A DNA stretch of 28,820 bases from Myxococcota bacterium (GTDB lineage: Bacteria; Myxococcota_A; UBA9160; PR03), in assembly GCA_030066475.1 (NCBI GenBank), contig JASJBO010000023.1, positions 1-28,820 of the forward strand. Direction: 5' to 3'. A program made the translations under genes and the position numbers. How positions within the stretch are numbered: position 1 is the stretch's first letter; the number at the start of each line of letters is the position of its first letter. The notes under the pieces are model-generated. The model made no database searches. It saw nothing but the letters and a program-made list of their open reading frames with translations, and was not told the origin of the DNA. This document shows, one piece after another, positions 14,908 through 25,018 of the stretch.

Positions 14908-16845
14908 GTGGCGATCTTCGGACGGCGAAGGAAGGACCGGGACGAGGCGGCGCCCGAGCCGGCCGAGGCGGAGGCGGCCTCCGCCGCCGAGCCGATCGAG
15001 GACGAGGCCGAAGACGACGACGAGCCGCTCTACCGCGCGGTGCACGTCCAGCGCGTCCCGCTCGGCGACGCGGCCGAGCTGGTGACGGCGCTCGAGACGG
15101 GCGTGTCGCACGAGCTGCCGCGCGACGTCTCCGCGCTGCTGCCCCACTGCCAGACCTTCGAGACGCTCGCCGATCACGCCGCCCAGCTCGCCCAGGCCAT
15201 GCGCATGCCCGCCCGCGAGGTCCCCGTGCTCGCGACGGTGCTCGGCGAGCTGGCGGGCAAGGAGCTGCTGGTCACCCACGACGACGTGGTGGAGGAGCTC
15301 GAGGCGCACGCGCGCGACGAGGCGCCCGCGCCGCCGATCGCGGCGCTGGGCGTGGTGACGCGCGGCCGGCCCGAGGCGCTGGCGCGCGCCGCCGGGAGCT
15401 ACCTCGCCAACGCGCAGGAGCACGGCCACGAGATCGAGCTGTTCGTGGCCGACGACTCCGACGCGGCCGGCTGCGCGGCCAACCGCGACGTGCTGCGCAA
15501 GCTCGGCGAGCAGCACGGGCTGCCCGTCGCCCACGCCGGCGACGCCGAGAAGCGTCGCTTCGCCGAGGCGCTGGTGGGACCCGATCGAGTGCTCGATCCG
15601 GCGCTCGTGGAGTTCGCGCTGCTCGACCCGCACGGCGCCGGCTACCACTGCGGCGCCAACCGCAACGCCTTCCTGCTGCACGCCCAGGGCGACCTGGTGC
15701 TGTCGGCCGACGACGACACCTGTGCCCGCCTGGCCCGGCCGCCCACCTGGGCCCGCGACCTGGTGCTGAACACCGACTCCGACCCCACCGCCTTCTGGTG
15801 GTTCCGCGACCGCGAGGCGGCGCTCGCCGCCGCCGCGTTCGAGCCGGCCGACGTGCTCGGCGAGCACGGCCTCGCGCTCGGCGCCAGCGCCGGCCGCTGC
15901 GCGAGCGGGCTCGGCGACGACGCGGCCGTGGACCTCGACCGCGTCGACCCGGTGCTGCTGGCGCGGCTGCGCGCCGGGCGCGCGCGCACCGTGCTGAGCG
16001 CCGTGGGCTTCGTGGGCGACTGCGGCATGGGCGCGCCCGGCCACTACTTGATGCAGACCGGCACCACGCGCGACCGCCTGGTGGGCGACCCGGACGAGTA
16101 CGCTGCGCTGCGCACCACGCGCGAGGTGATCCGCGCGGCGCCGCGCCTCACGCTCGCGCAGGGCGGCTTCCTGATGACTGCGCAGGTGGGCTTCGACCTG
16201 CGCACGCTGCTGCCGCCCTTCTGCCCGGTGTTCCGGAACAGCGACGGCGTGCTCGCCGCGACGCTCGCCCGCGTCTGCCCCGGCGCGCTGATCGCGCACC
16301 TGCCCTGGGGCGCGCTGCACGAGCCGCCCGAGGCGCGCGCCTTCGCCGAGGACGACCTGCTGACCTGGCGCACCCGGCCGCGCTTCGCCGACCTGCTGAT
16401 CGGGCTCGTCCAGGCCGAGCCCCGGCCGGGGCTGGCCCAGGCCGACCCCGCCCGCCGGCTGCGCGTGCTGGGCCGGCGCATCGAAGAGACCGGCTCGCTG
16501 GCGACGGCCGACTTCACCGCCCACGCCCGCGCCCACCTGCGCGCGCAGCAGGCCCACGACCTCGAGATCTTCGAGAGCCACCTGCGCTATCACGGCGCCG
16601 CCCCCGAGCACTGGGCCGGCGACGTCGAGCGCATCGCCGCGAACCTGCACGAGGCGCTGGTGCGCGACGCCGGTCCGCTACCCCGCGAGCTGGCGGACGG
16701 CCGCGACCCGGCGGAGGCCTGGGAGACCGCGCGGCGCGTGGTGCGCGACTTCGGCGCGCTGCTGGCCGCCTGGCCCGACCTGGTGGAGCGCGCGCGCGAG
16801 CTGCGCGCCGCGGGCACGCGCCTGGCGCAGCCCGTCTCCGCATGA
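14908..16845 (+). CDS. GT-A-fold glycosyltransferase-like protein
   Basis: A 645 aa protein, probably cytoplasmic: it has no signal peptide or membrane helix. Residues 8-45 are an acidic Ala/Glu linker. Residues about 47-145 are a helical domain I do not recognise. From residue about 147 the pattern fits a family-2-like nucleotide-sugar transferase: first strand ALGVVTRGRPEALARAAGSY, second strand ELFVADDSDAA, the conserved GANRNAFLLHAQGDLVLS, then an acidic DDD-T motif at residues 268-271 in the place of the metal-binding DxD. The C-terminal 200 residues are helical. The frame is open from 14749, but the GTG at 14908 with GGGGGA upstream is preferred because the earlier part is the palindrome. 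Its stop overlaps the start of the GH84 gene. Donor and acceptor are unknown. Confidence 0.7.
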   Translation: MAIFGRRRKDRDEAAPEPAEAEAASAAEPIEDEAEDDDEPLYRAVHVQRVPLGDAAELVTALETGVSHELPRDVSALLPHCQTFETLADHAAQLAQAMRMPAREVPVLATVLGELAGKELLVTHDDVVEELEAHARDEAPAPPIAALGVVTRGRPEALARAAGSYLANAQEHGHEIELFVADDSDAAGCAANRDVLRKLGEQHGLPVAHAGDAEKRRFAEALVGPDRVLDPALVEFALLDPHGAGYHCGANRNAFLLHAQGDLVLSADDDTCARLARPPTWARDLVLNTDSDPTAFWWFRDREAALAAAAFEPADVLGEHGLALGASAGRCASGLGDDAAVDLDRVDPVLLARLRAGRARTVLSAVGFVGDCGMGAPGHYLMQTGTTRDRLVGDPDEYAALRTTREVIRAAPRLTLAQGGFLMTAQVGFDLRTLLPPFCPVFRNSDGVLAATLARVCPGALIAHLPWGALHEPPEARAFAEDDLLTWRTRPRFADLLIGLVQAEPRPGLAQADPARRLRVLGRRIEETGSLATADFTAHARAHLRAQQAHDLEIFESHLRYHGAAPEHWAGDVERIAANLHEALVRDAGPLPRELADGRDPAEAWETARRVVRDFGALLAAWPDLVERARELRAAGTRLAQPVSA

Positions 16846-18287
16846 GCGCCTCGGGCGCGGCCTTCGGCTACCGCGGCGTCGTCGAGGGCTTCTACGGCAC
16901 ACCCTGGTCGCACGCCGACCGGCTGTGGCTGATCGAGCGGATCGGTGCGTGGGGCATGAACACCTACGTGTACGCCCCCAAGGAAGACCCGCTGCACCGC
17001 GACCGCTGGCGCGAGCCCTATCCCGAGCCTGCGCGGGCCGAGCTCCGCGAGCTGGTCGAGCGCGGCGCGAAAGCGGGCGTCCGGGTGGGCTTTGCCGTGG
17101 CGCCCGGCCTCTCGATCCGGTACGCCGCCCGCGACGACGTGGCGGCACTCGCCGAGAAGCTGCGCGGCTTCCAGGCCCTGGGAGCCCGCCTGCTCTCGCT
17201 GGCGCTCGACGACGTCCCCACCCACCTGACTCACGCGGGCGACCGCGCCGCCTTCCCGTCGCTCGCGGCCGCCCACGTGGCGCTGGCCCACGCCGTGCGC
17301 GAGGCGCTGGGCTCCGACACCCACCTGTGGCTCGTGCCCACCGACTACCTCGCCGCCGAGCCCACCGCGTACCTGGAGGAGATGGGCGCCAGGCTCGACC
17401 CCGCCATCGAGGTGGGCTGGACCGGCCGCACCATCGTGAGCCCCACCATCCGCGCCGACGAGGCGCGCCAGCGCGCCGCCACGCTGCGCCGCAAGCTCCT
17501 GCTGTGGGACAACGTGCCGGTGGCCGACGGCCCGATGCGCCCCATGCTGCACCTGGGCCCGTACCTGGGGCGCGACCCCGCGCTCGCCGAGCACGCGACT
17601 GGCGTGCTGCTGAATCCCATGCAGCACGCCCACGCCTCGGGCGTGATGCTGCACACCGCGGCCGCCTGGCTGCGCGACCCGGCCGGCACCGACCCCGAGG
17701 CGGCCTGGCAGGCCGCGCTCGACGAGCTGGGCGCCGGCGCGCCGGCCGCCTTCGCCTGCTTCGCGCGCGCCCACCGCTTCTCGGCGCTCGCGCCCGACGA
17801 TCGCGACACGGAGCTGGAGGCCGCGTGGACCGAGGCGCGCTCCAAGCTCGACGCCGACAGCGACCCGCGTCCCGCGCTGGCTGCGCTGCGCGAGCAGCTC
17901 GAAGCGCGCGCCGGCGTGGCCGACACCCTGCGCGCCGAGCTCGCCGACCGCGCCCTGGCGGCCGAGATCGAGCCCTGGCTCGCCGCCCACGGCGCCGAGA
18001 CCCAGCGCATGCTCGCCGCCACCGCCCTGCTCGAGACGCTGGCCGGCGACGCCCCGCGCCTCGCCCGGACGCTCGCCTTCCTCGCCTTCCAGGGCCGGCT
18101 CACCCGCATCCCGATCCCGCCGGTTGCCAGCTACGGCCCGCGCCGCGTGGTCTACCCGCAGCTCGTCAGCATGCACGACGACGGCGCCGGCTTCGGCGCC
18201 GACCCGGCCCTGTTTCGCGACCGCTGCCTGGCGGACGAGATCGTGCGCGTGGCCGAGGAGCGCGCGCTCGCGGCGCTGCGCGTCTGA
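16842..18287 (+). CDS. GH84 family beta-N-acetylglucosaminidase (O-GlcNAcase homologue)
   Basis: A 481 aa enzyme without a signal peptide, so probably cytoplasmic. Residues 10-220 are the GH84 barrel: YRGVVEGFYGTPWS (10-23), NTYVYAPKEDPLHRDRWREP (40-59), and the paired catalytic aspartates D123-D124 in LALDDVP, which polarise the substrate N-acetyl group and act as acid/base. GWTGRTIVSP and LLWDNVPVADG match the later substrate-binding loops. A helical C-terminal region follows. Bacterial intracellular homologues such as OgOGA remove O-GlcNAc from protein in vitro. The ATG at 16842 overlaps the preceding stop (ATGA), so the two genes are co-translated. It ends only 10 bases from the convergent GST-like gene. 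A role in peptidoglycan or glycan recycling is the alternative. Confidence 0.9.
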   Translation: MSASGAAFGYRGVVEGFYGTPWSHADRLWLIERIGAWGMNTYVYAPKEDPLHRDRWREPYPEPARAELRELVERGAKAGVRVGFAVAPGLSIRYAARDDVAALAEKLRGFQALGARLLSLALDDVPTHLTHAGDRAAFPSLAAAHVALAHAVREALGSDTHLWLVPTDYLAAEPTAYLEEMGARLDPAIEVGWTGRTIVSPTIRADEARQRAATLRRKLLLWDNVPVADGPMRPMLHLGPYLGRDPALAEHATGVLLNPMQHAHASGVMLHTAAAWLRDPAGTDPEAAWQAALDELGAGAPAAFACFARAHRFSALAPDDRDTELEAAWTEARSKLDADSDPRPALAALREQLEARAGVADTLRAELADRALAAEIEPWLAAHGAETQRMLAATALLETLAGDAPRLARTLAFLAFQGRLTRIPIPPVASYGPRRVVYPQLVSMHDDGAGFGADPALFRDRCLADEIVRVAEERALAALRV

Positions 18288-18297
18288 GCGCCTCCGT

Positions 18298-19062
18298 TCA
18301 GAGCTGGACCGGCAGCTCCAGGTGCTCCGCGTACAGGAAGTCGCGGTGCTCGAGCAGGATCGGGTCGAGGGCCGCGCGCGTGGCGTCGTCGATGTCGCCG
18401 AAGGTGGCGCGCAGCGCCTCGGGCATCGGGCACTGCTCGGGCGGCAGCGGGGCGAACAGCGTCATGAAGGTGGCCGCGTAGATGTCGAGCGCCGTGAGCG
18501 ACCAGCCCTCGTAGTAGCGGCTGCCGGCGGCGAGCTGGGTGCGCAGCGTGTCGGCCAGCAGCCCGAGCAGGTCGATCACGCGCTGGTGTGCACCGGCGGC
18601 GACCTCCGGCTGGTAGCCGTACTTCGGCGCCAGGTACTCGGCCACGGGCCGCACGAAGCCGCCCTCGCCGGTGAGCCCGCGGTGGATGCCGACCAGGCGC
18701 CGCGACCAGCCCAGGCCCTGCTCACCGCAGATCTCGTGCGAGAGCCCGAACACGCGCGCGCGCTCGGCGGCATTGGCGGGCAGCAGGCTCGGCTGCGGTG
18801 CGAGGCGCTCGGCCAGCAGCAGGATCTCGGCCCAGCCGGTGCGCGGCGCCTCGTCCTCGTAGACGACGATCGGCGCGCTCGCGTGGCCGGTCCAGTCCTC
18901 GACGGCCGCCTGCTCGGGCGTCATGCGCACCGCGCAGAACGGGATCTTCTTGACGTGCAGGATGCCCTTGGCGGCCTCACCCCAGGGGCTGGGCAGCCCG
19001 CCCACGACGACCATGCGCAGGCCCCGGCGCTCGCGCGCCTCGGCGACGGATACGAACTCCAT
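18298..19062 (-). CDS. Glutathione S-transferase-like protein
   Basis: A 254 aa cytoplasmic protein with a GST layout: an N-terminal thioredoxin-like domain (LRMVVVGGLPSPWGEAAKG, then VKKIPFCAVRM, with the conserved proline in SAPIVVYEDE) and a helical C-terminal domain containing WSLTALDIYAATFMTLFAPL. The catalytic Ser/Cys of classical GSTs is not obvious; SPWGEAAK occupies the active-site loop. The ATG at 19062 has no clear ribosome site; the ATG 16 codons in also fits. It begins 7 bases after the BtaA-like gene, which suggests translational readthrough coupling as the last gene of the six-gene operon. Its role there is unknown; it may handle thiol chemistry or lipid by-products. Confidence 0.72.
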   Translation of the reverse strand: MEFVSVAEARERRGLRMVVVGGLPSPWGEAAKGILHVKKIPFCAVRMTPEQAAVEDWTGHASAPIVVYEDEAPRTGWAEILLLAERLAPQPSLLPANAAERARVFGLSHEICGEQGLGWSRRLVGIHRGLTGEGGFVRPVAEYLAPKYGYQPEVAAGAHQRVIDLLGLLADTLRTQLAAGSRYYEGWSLTALDIYAATFMTLFAPLPPEQCPMPEALRATFGDIDDATRAALDPILLEHRDFLYAEHLELPVQL

Positions 19063-19069
19063 GCGGGAG

Positions 19070-20173
19070 TCAATAGCGCAAGGGGTCGTCGGGGTGAACG
19101 ACCTCGCCCACGACCAGGCGGTAGAAGACGGAGCGGTCGGCGCGCTCGGCGACTGCCGAGCGCTGCGGGCAGATCGCGAGCCCGGCGCGCGGCCGCGGTC
19201 GCCGCAGCGCCGCCAGGTTCCGGTAGCAGACCCGTGACCCCGGCGGACTGTGGCGCGCCAGCCCCGCGAGCAGCGCGTCGAAGGCCGCGGCGTTCATCCA
19301 GCTCCCCACGTCCGAGAGCGACCACATCACGCGGGTCGTCGGGTTCAGCCAGGCCGGGGCGCACTCGATGCGGTCCTGTCGAAGCTCGAGCCGGGCCAGG
19401 CGCTTGCGCGCCCCCTCGTAGCCGGTCCGGGTGAGATAGTGCGGCACGGCGCCGCCCGGGTCGTAGCATCCGAAGTAGATCAGGTGGAGCAGGAAGCTGT
19501 CGCGCAGCCGGTGGCGGCGCGCATAGGCCAGGAAGCGCCGGAACAGGTAGCGCCCGACGTCGCCCTGCGTGGAGCGCAGGAAGCTCGGGTCGCGCGTGGT
19601 GAGGAACACGGCGAGAGGGTGGAAGAAGACGCTCCACAGGCGCTCGCTGCGCGCGAGCCGCGCGACGTCGCGGCGCATCAGCGCGCGCTGCTCGCGCAGC
19701 GTCGGCGCCGCGAACCAGTCCCGCGCCCAGTCGAGCGAGCCCGCCCGGCGCAGCGCGGCCGCGTAGGCGGCGAGGGCCGTCTCCAGCCGCCCGGCGTAGA
19801 GCACGCCCGGCCCGATCATCCACGCGCGGGCGTCCCAGTAGCGGCGCGCACCCGCGCCGAGGCTGCCACGCAGGGCCGCATAGGTCCCGAGCCGATCGGG
19901 GTCCGGCTCGAGGCCGAGGAAGCGCCGGTAGCTCTCGTAGCCCAGGGCGTCGAGCGCGGCCGCCTTGAGCTCGAGTGCGTGGAGCTGGCTCGCGCTCCGG
20001 TCGATTGCGAGGAAGCGGCCGCCGCCCGCGGCCAGCAGGCTCAGCGCGCGGCCGCCACCGGCCGCGATGCACACTACGGTGTCGGTGGGCGCCGGCGCCA
20101 GGGCGTGGATCTCGGTGCGGGTGTCCTCGTTGCACGCGCTGTAGAGCGGGCGGCGGCGCAGGTTGCGTCTCAT
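19070..20173 (-). CDS. DUF3419/BtaA-like 3-amino-3-carboxypropyl transferase
   Basis: A 367 aa protein. BtaA moves the 3-amino-3-carboxypropyl group from S-adenosylmethionine to diacylglycerol, the first step of betaine-lipid synthesis. Family features: N-terminal PLYSACNEDTRTE (BtaA has Y..CWED), the SAM-binding strand-turn VVCIAAGGGRALSLLA, then FLAIDRSASQLHALELKAAA, RRYWDARAWMIGPGVLYAGR, and the C-terminal WSLSDVGSWMN with SRVCYRNLA. The Trp of CWED is Asn here. The ATG at 20173 overlaps the upstream stop (ATGA) and has GGGAGGGAGA before it. No BtaB methyltransferase is in the window, so the product may be unmethylated or different. Assignment to the family is good; the precise reaction is inferred. 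Confidence 0.8.
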   Translation of the reverse strand: MRRNLRRRPLYSACNEDTRTEIHALAPAPTDTVVCIAAGGGRALSLLAAGGGRFLAIDRSASQLHALELKAAALDALGYESYRRFLGLEPDPDRLGTYAALRGSLGAGARRYWDARAWMIGPGVLYAGRLETALAAYAAALRRAGSLDWARDWFAAPTLREQRALMRRDVARLARSERLWSVFFHPLAVFLTTRDPSFLRSTQGDVGRYLFRRFLAYARRHRLRDSFLLHLIYFGCYDPGGAVPHYLTRTGYEGARKRLARLELRQDRIECAPAWLNPTTRVMWSLSDVGSWMNAAAFDALLAGLARHSPPGSRVCYRNLAALRRPRPRAGLAICPQRSAVAERADRSVFYRLVVGEVVHPDDPLRY

Positions 20174-21002
20174 CGCGCATCTCCCTCCCGGGAGGCCCGT
20201 CCGATCCACTCGAACAGGTCCTCGTCCTCGCGCTCGAGTCGGAGCGCCGAGAACGCCCGCTCGGTCAGGTGCGGGTCGACCTCGATGCGCTCGAACACGA
20301 CCTCGGTGAAGGCGCTGCGCCCGAGCTGCTCGACGCGCAGCCGCTGCACCCGGAGCCAGGCGCCCAGCTCGCCCACGTCGTCGGGATCGACGCGGAGCCG
20401 CTTGATCGGCTGCTCGCGCCGGCCGCGGTAGAAGTCGATCCGCAGCACCGCGAGGCGCTGCTGCTCGATCCAGATCCGCAGCCTTCCATACTGGGAGTCG
20501 GCCGCGGGGAACGCGTCGACCACGTGGCAGAGTCGGTCGGCCTCGCGCTGCGCGGGCAGGGTGCGCAGCTCGAAGCGCTCCCAGCGGTGGTGCTCCATGT
20601 CCTCGAAGCTGAGGTCGCTTCCGTAGAAGGAGTCGGCCTTCTGCCGGGTGCCGACGCGCCGGGGTCGCCTCTCCTCGGGCTGGTAGAGCCAGGTGTCGTT
20701 GGTGCCGTCGGGTCGCTCGACGACGAGCAGCGCGTTGCCCCGAAGGTACTCGGGGGCCGTGAAGCGGAGGATCGTGCGCCCCCCGGCGTCGTCGCGGCGG
20801 TACGCGACGTCGAAGCTCCGCTGCGAGACGACCCGCCCGCCCCGATGGATGCGCAGGCGCACGCTGCGCACCCCCGGGTGATCGAAGCTGCGGTCGAAGG
20901 CGCGACGCACCAGCGCGAGCGGCGCGTCCTCGGGGCGAGCGTCCTCGGCGTGGGCCGCGCCGGCCGCGAGTGCGACGGCGACGAGTGCGGTCCAGCCGGG
21001 GC

Positions 21003-21006
<4 letters not shown>
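20170..21006 (-). CDS. LolA-like outer-membrane lipoprotein-sorting protein
   Basis: A 278 aa periplasmic protein. The GTG at 21006 overlaps the regulator stop (GTGA) and gives a signal peptide MSPGWTALVAVALAAGAAHA cut before EDARPED. The mature part matches the LolA_like group that travels with RND/MMPL exporters: RFTAPEYLRGNALLVVERPD, DTWLYQPEERRPRRV, DSFYGSDLSFEDMEHH, and an RLRIWIEQQRLAVLRIDFY strand. These proteins have a half-barrel able to hold a lipid or lipoprotein acyl chain. Its partner here is most likely the MMPL exporter at 25005-27362, with which it would move a lipid across the periplasm. The cargo is unknown; the adjacent BtaA-like enzyme hints at a lipid. Confidence 0.85.
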
Positions 21007-22318
<1,312 letters not shown>

Positions 22319-22322
<4 letters not shown>

Positions 22323-25018
22323 GCGCTCGCCCCCGCGCTTCCCAGCTGCGGGAGGCGCATGCGGAACACCGTGCGCCCGCTGCCCGACTCCACCTCGAGA
22401 TCCCCGCCGTGGGCGGCCACCACCTCGCGGCAGAGCGCGAGGCCCAGCCCGAGTCCGTCGCGGAAACGGCCCACACCGGCCTCGAAGATCTGCTCGCCGA
22501 GCTCGTCGGGGATCCCCGCGCCGTCGTCCTCGACCTCGATCTGGGCGTCGACCCGCGCGCCCCGGTGCAGCAGCGTCGTGCGCAGCGTCACGCGCTGCCG
22601 GGCCGCCTTCGCCGCGTTGTCGACCAGGTTCTCGACCGCCGCGCCGATCCCGGCGCGGTCCGCACGCAGCGGCAGCCGCGGTAGCTCGTGGCGCGTCTCG
22701 TAGCGCAGGCGCGGCCGCAGCAGTGCCACGCGCCGCACCGCCTCGTTCGCGAGCCCGACGAGGTCGACCCGCTGTCCGCTGCGCGCGGGGGCCGCGCCCT
22801 GCACCAGCGACTCGATGCGGCGCGCGAGCTCGGACGCGACGCCCTCGATCCGCCGCAGCGCGCGCCGCTCGTGCGCACCGGCCCCGTCCGCCCGGCGTCG
22901 CGCCAGCCGGACGATCTCCTCGCTGGGCCGGCGCAGCTCGTGCGCCACGCGGCGCGCGAACTCCAGGTGCTGGCGACCCGAGCGGGTCGCAGCCAGCTCG
23001 CGGGCCTGCCGCGCGACCTCGCGCTTGAGCTCGGCCAGCAGGTGGATGCGCTCGAGGGCCAGGTTCGCCAGGGCGGCGACCGTGTCGGTGTGGCTCTGGA
23101 GCGCGCGCGCCCGCGAGGCGTTCGCGACCGCTGCGGAGAGGCGCTCGCAGCGCGCTGGAGAGATCGAGAGGGAGGCGCTCACCCCGTGTCCGTTCGCGAC
23201 CGCCCCGCGCTGGAGGGAGCCCGGCTCGCAGCGAGCCCCCAGAAACTCGGTCGCCGCCGCGACCACGGCCTCGCTGTCGATCGCGGCCTGGATGCCGCGT
23301 GCGGCGCTCAACACCGCGGCGCGATCGGCGAGCTGCATGCGCAGCGAACGCGTCCGGGCGCGCACGGTCCGCTCGAGGCGGCTCGAGGTCTCTGCGTCGC
23401 CCAGCGCGACCGAGGCGATGCGCGCCAACGCCTCCAGCGCCGGCCGCTCTTCGGGCGCGAGCGGGAGTCCATCGTCGCGCGCCGACAGGACGACGAGCCG
23501 GGGCGCTTCGTCCCGCCGCGCGATCACCAGCACGGCCTCGGGGCGCGCGGCGTCCGGGTCCTCCGAGCGCTCGGCCCACAGCGCACCGGCCGAGCGGGGT
23601 CGGCCCGCCGTCTCCCAGATCGCCAGACCACGCTGCGCCAGCAGCGAGGTCACGCGCCCATCGGCCGCGCACCCGACCCGCTGCGCAGGGCGGCCCAGTC
23701 GCTCGTGGATCAGGCAGAGGAGTCGCTCGAGCACCAGATCGGGATCGGACGCGCCCGCCAGCTGCACGGTCGCCGCGGAGAGCAGCTCGTCCGCGCGCGC
23801 GAGCGCGCCACGCCCGCGGCGCAGCACCCGTTCGAGGCCCGCGCGCACGCTCGGGTAGAGCAGCCCCGTCAACAGCACGACCGGCAGCGCGTCGATCGTC
23901 CCCGCATGCCGCGGCGAGCCGCTGGCCGCGGCCACGGCCGTCAGCGACGCCAGCAGCGTGCAGAGGGCGGCGCAGACCGAGACGAGCGCGGCGCGCAGCC
24001 AGGGCGGGGGATCGAGCAGCCGGTAGCGGACCACGCACCAGCCGAGGCACAGCGGCAACGCGAGCGAGGCGGCCGTGACCGCACTGGCCGCGTCCGGCGC
24101 CAGCGCCGCGCCGCGCACGAACACCGCCAACGGCCCTGCCCCCGCCACCGCGAACCCGAGCGTGGTGGCACGCGCTCGGGCGCGCTCGACGGGCGTGAGC
24201 CTGCGGCGCGGGAACGCGGCCGTGAACACCAGCAGCGCCCCCGCGCCGAACGCTGCCGTCAACGCGACGCGCTCCACCGCACTCGCGACCCCCGGATCGC
24301 CGAAGCGGAGCTGCGCAGTGGCCGCGGGGATCGCCCAGATCCAGTAGGGCAGCGCCGCCAGCCCGGGGCGGCGGAAGCGCGGCGCCGCGACCGGGAAGCG
24401 CACGGCGAGATGCAGCAAAGCCGCCGGCAGCAGCGACACCGCGAGCATTCCGATCCGCGCCCGAGCGCCGGCGAGGCCGAGCAGGCCCGCATCTCCGGGC
24501 AGCACCGGATCGAGCGCAGCGAGCAGCCAGGCTCCGAGGCACGAAGACACCGCGCACAGCGGCACCGCGACCGGGTGGCGTCCGCCGGCCCACGCGGCGA
24601 GGGCGAACAGCAGGAAGGCGAGTCCCGCCAGCGGCACCAGCCACTGCGCGCGCAGGCTCGTGCCCGGCTCGACCACGGCGACTCCGATGCGGCGGCGCTC
24701 GCGATCCGCGCCTTGCACCGCGAGCCGAACGGTCGCGCCCGGATCCGTCTGGCGCGCGGCGGCGAGCAGCGTTGCCCGGCCCCGCGGCGTGCGCAGGCCC
24801 CCCTCCCCTGGCAGCTCGATGCCCACGATGCGGTCGCCGGGCGCGAGCCTCGGCTCGGGCATGCGCAGCACGATGCTGCTGAACGGCACCCGCAGCGCCG
24901 GGTCGATCGCGACCGGCAGCGGGCTTCCGCCGGTGCGCAGCGAGTCGGGGTGCGGCAGCAGGGCGAGCAGCACGCCCGCCACCGGAAGCGCCCCTGCCAG
25001 CACCCTAGCGAGTCGCAT
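22319..25018 (-). CDS. Polytopic sensor histidine kinase with PDZ-like periplasmic domain
   Basis: An 899 aa inner-membrane kinase. A first hydrophobic segment (residues 4-22) is followed by about 100 periplasmic residues with a PDZ-like pattern (LAPGDRIVGIEL, GATVRLAVQG). Then come about nine hydrophobic helices (about 126-390, including VVRYRLLD between the last ones), a GAF-like region (about 410-530), coiled-coil/second sensor stretches, and the kinase core. H-box AHELRRPSEEI has phospho-acceptor H693; N-box NLVDNAAKAA; G1 DDGAGIP; G2 GLGLALCREVV. The ATG at 25018 overlaps the exporter stop by 14 bases. A PDZ-like sensor next to an RND exporter and LolA-like protein suggests it senses envelope lipid or protein state. 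The layout recalls, but is not proven to be, the PrsK kinases of PEP-CTERM organisms. Confidence 0.88.
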
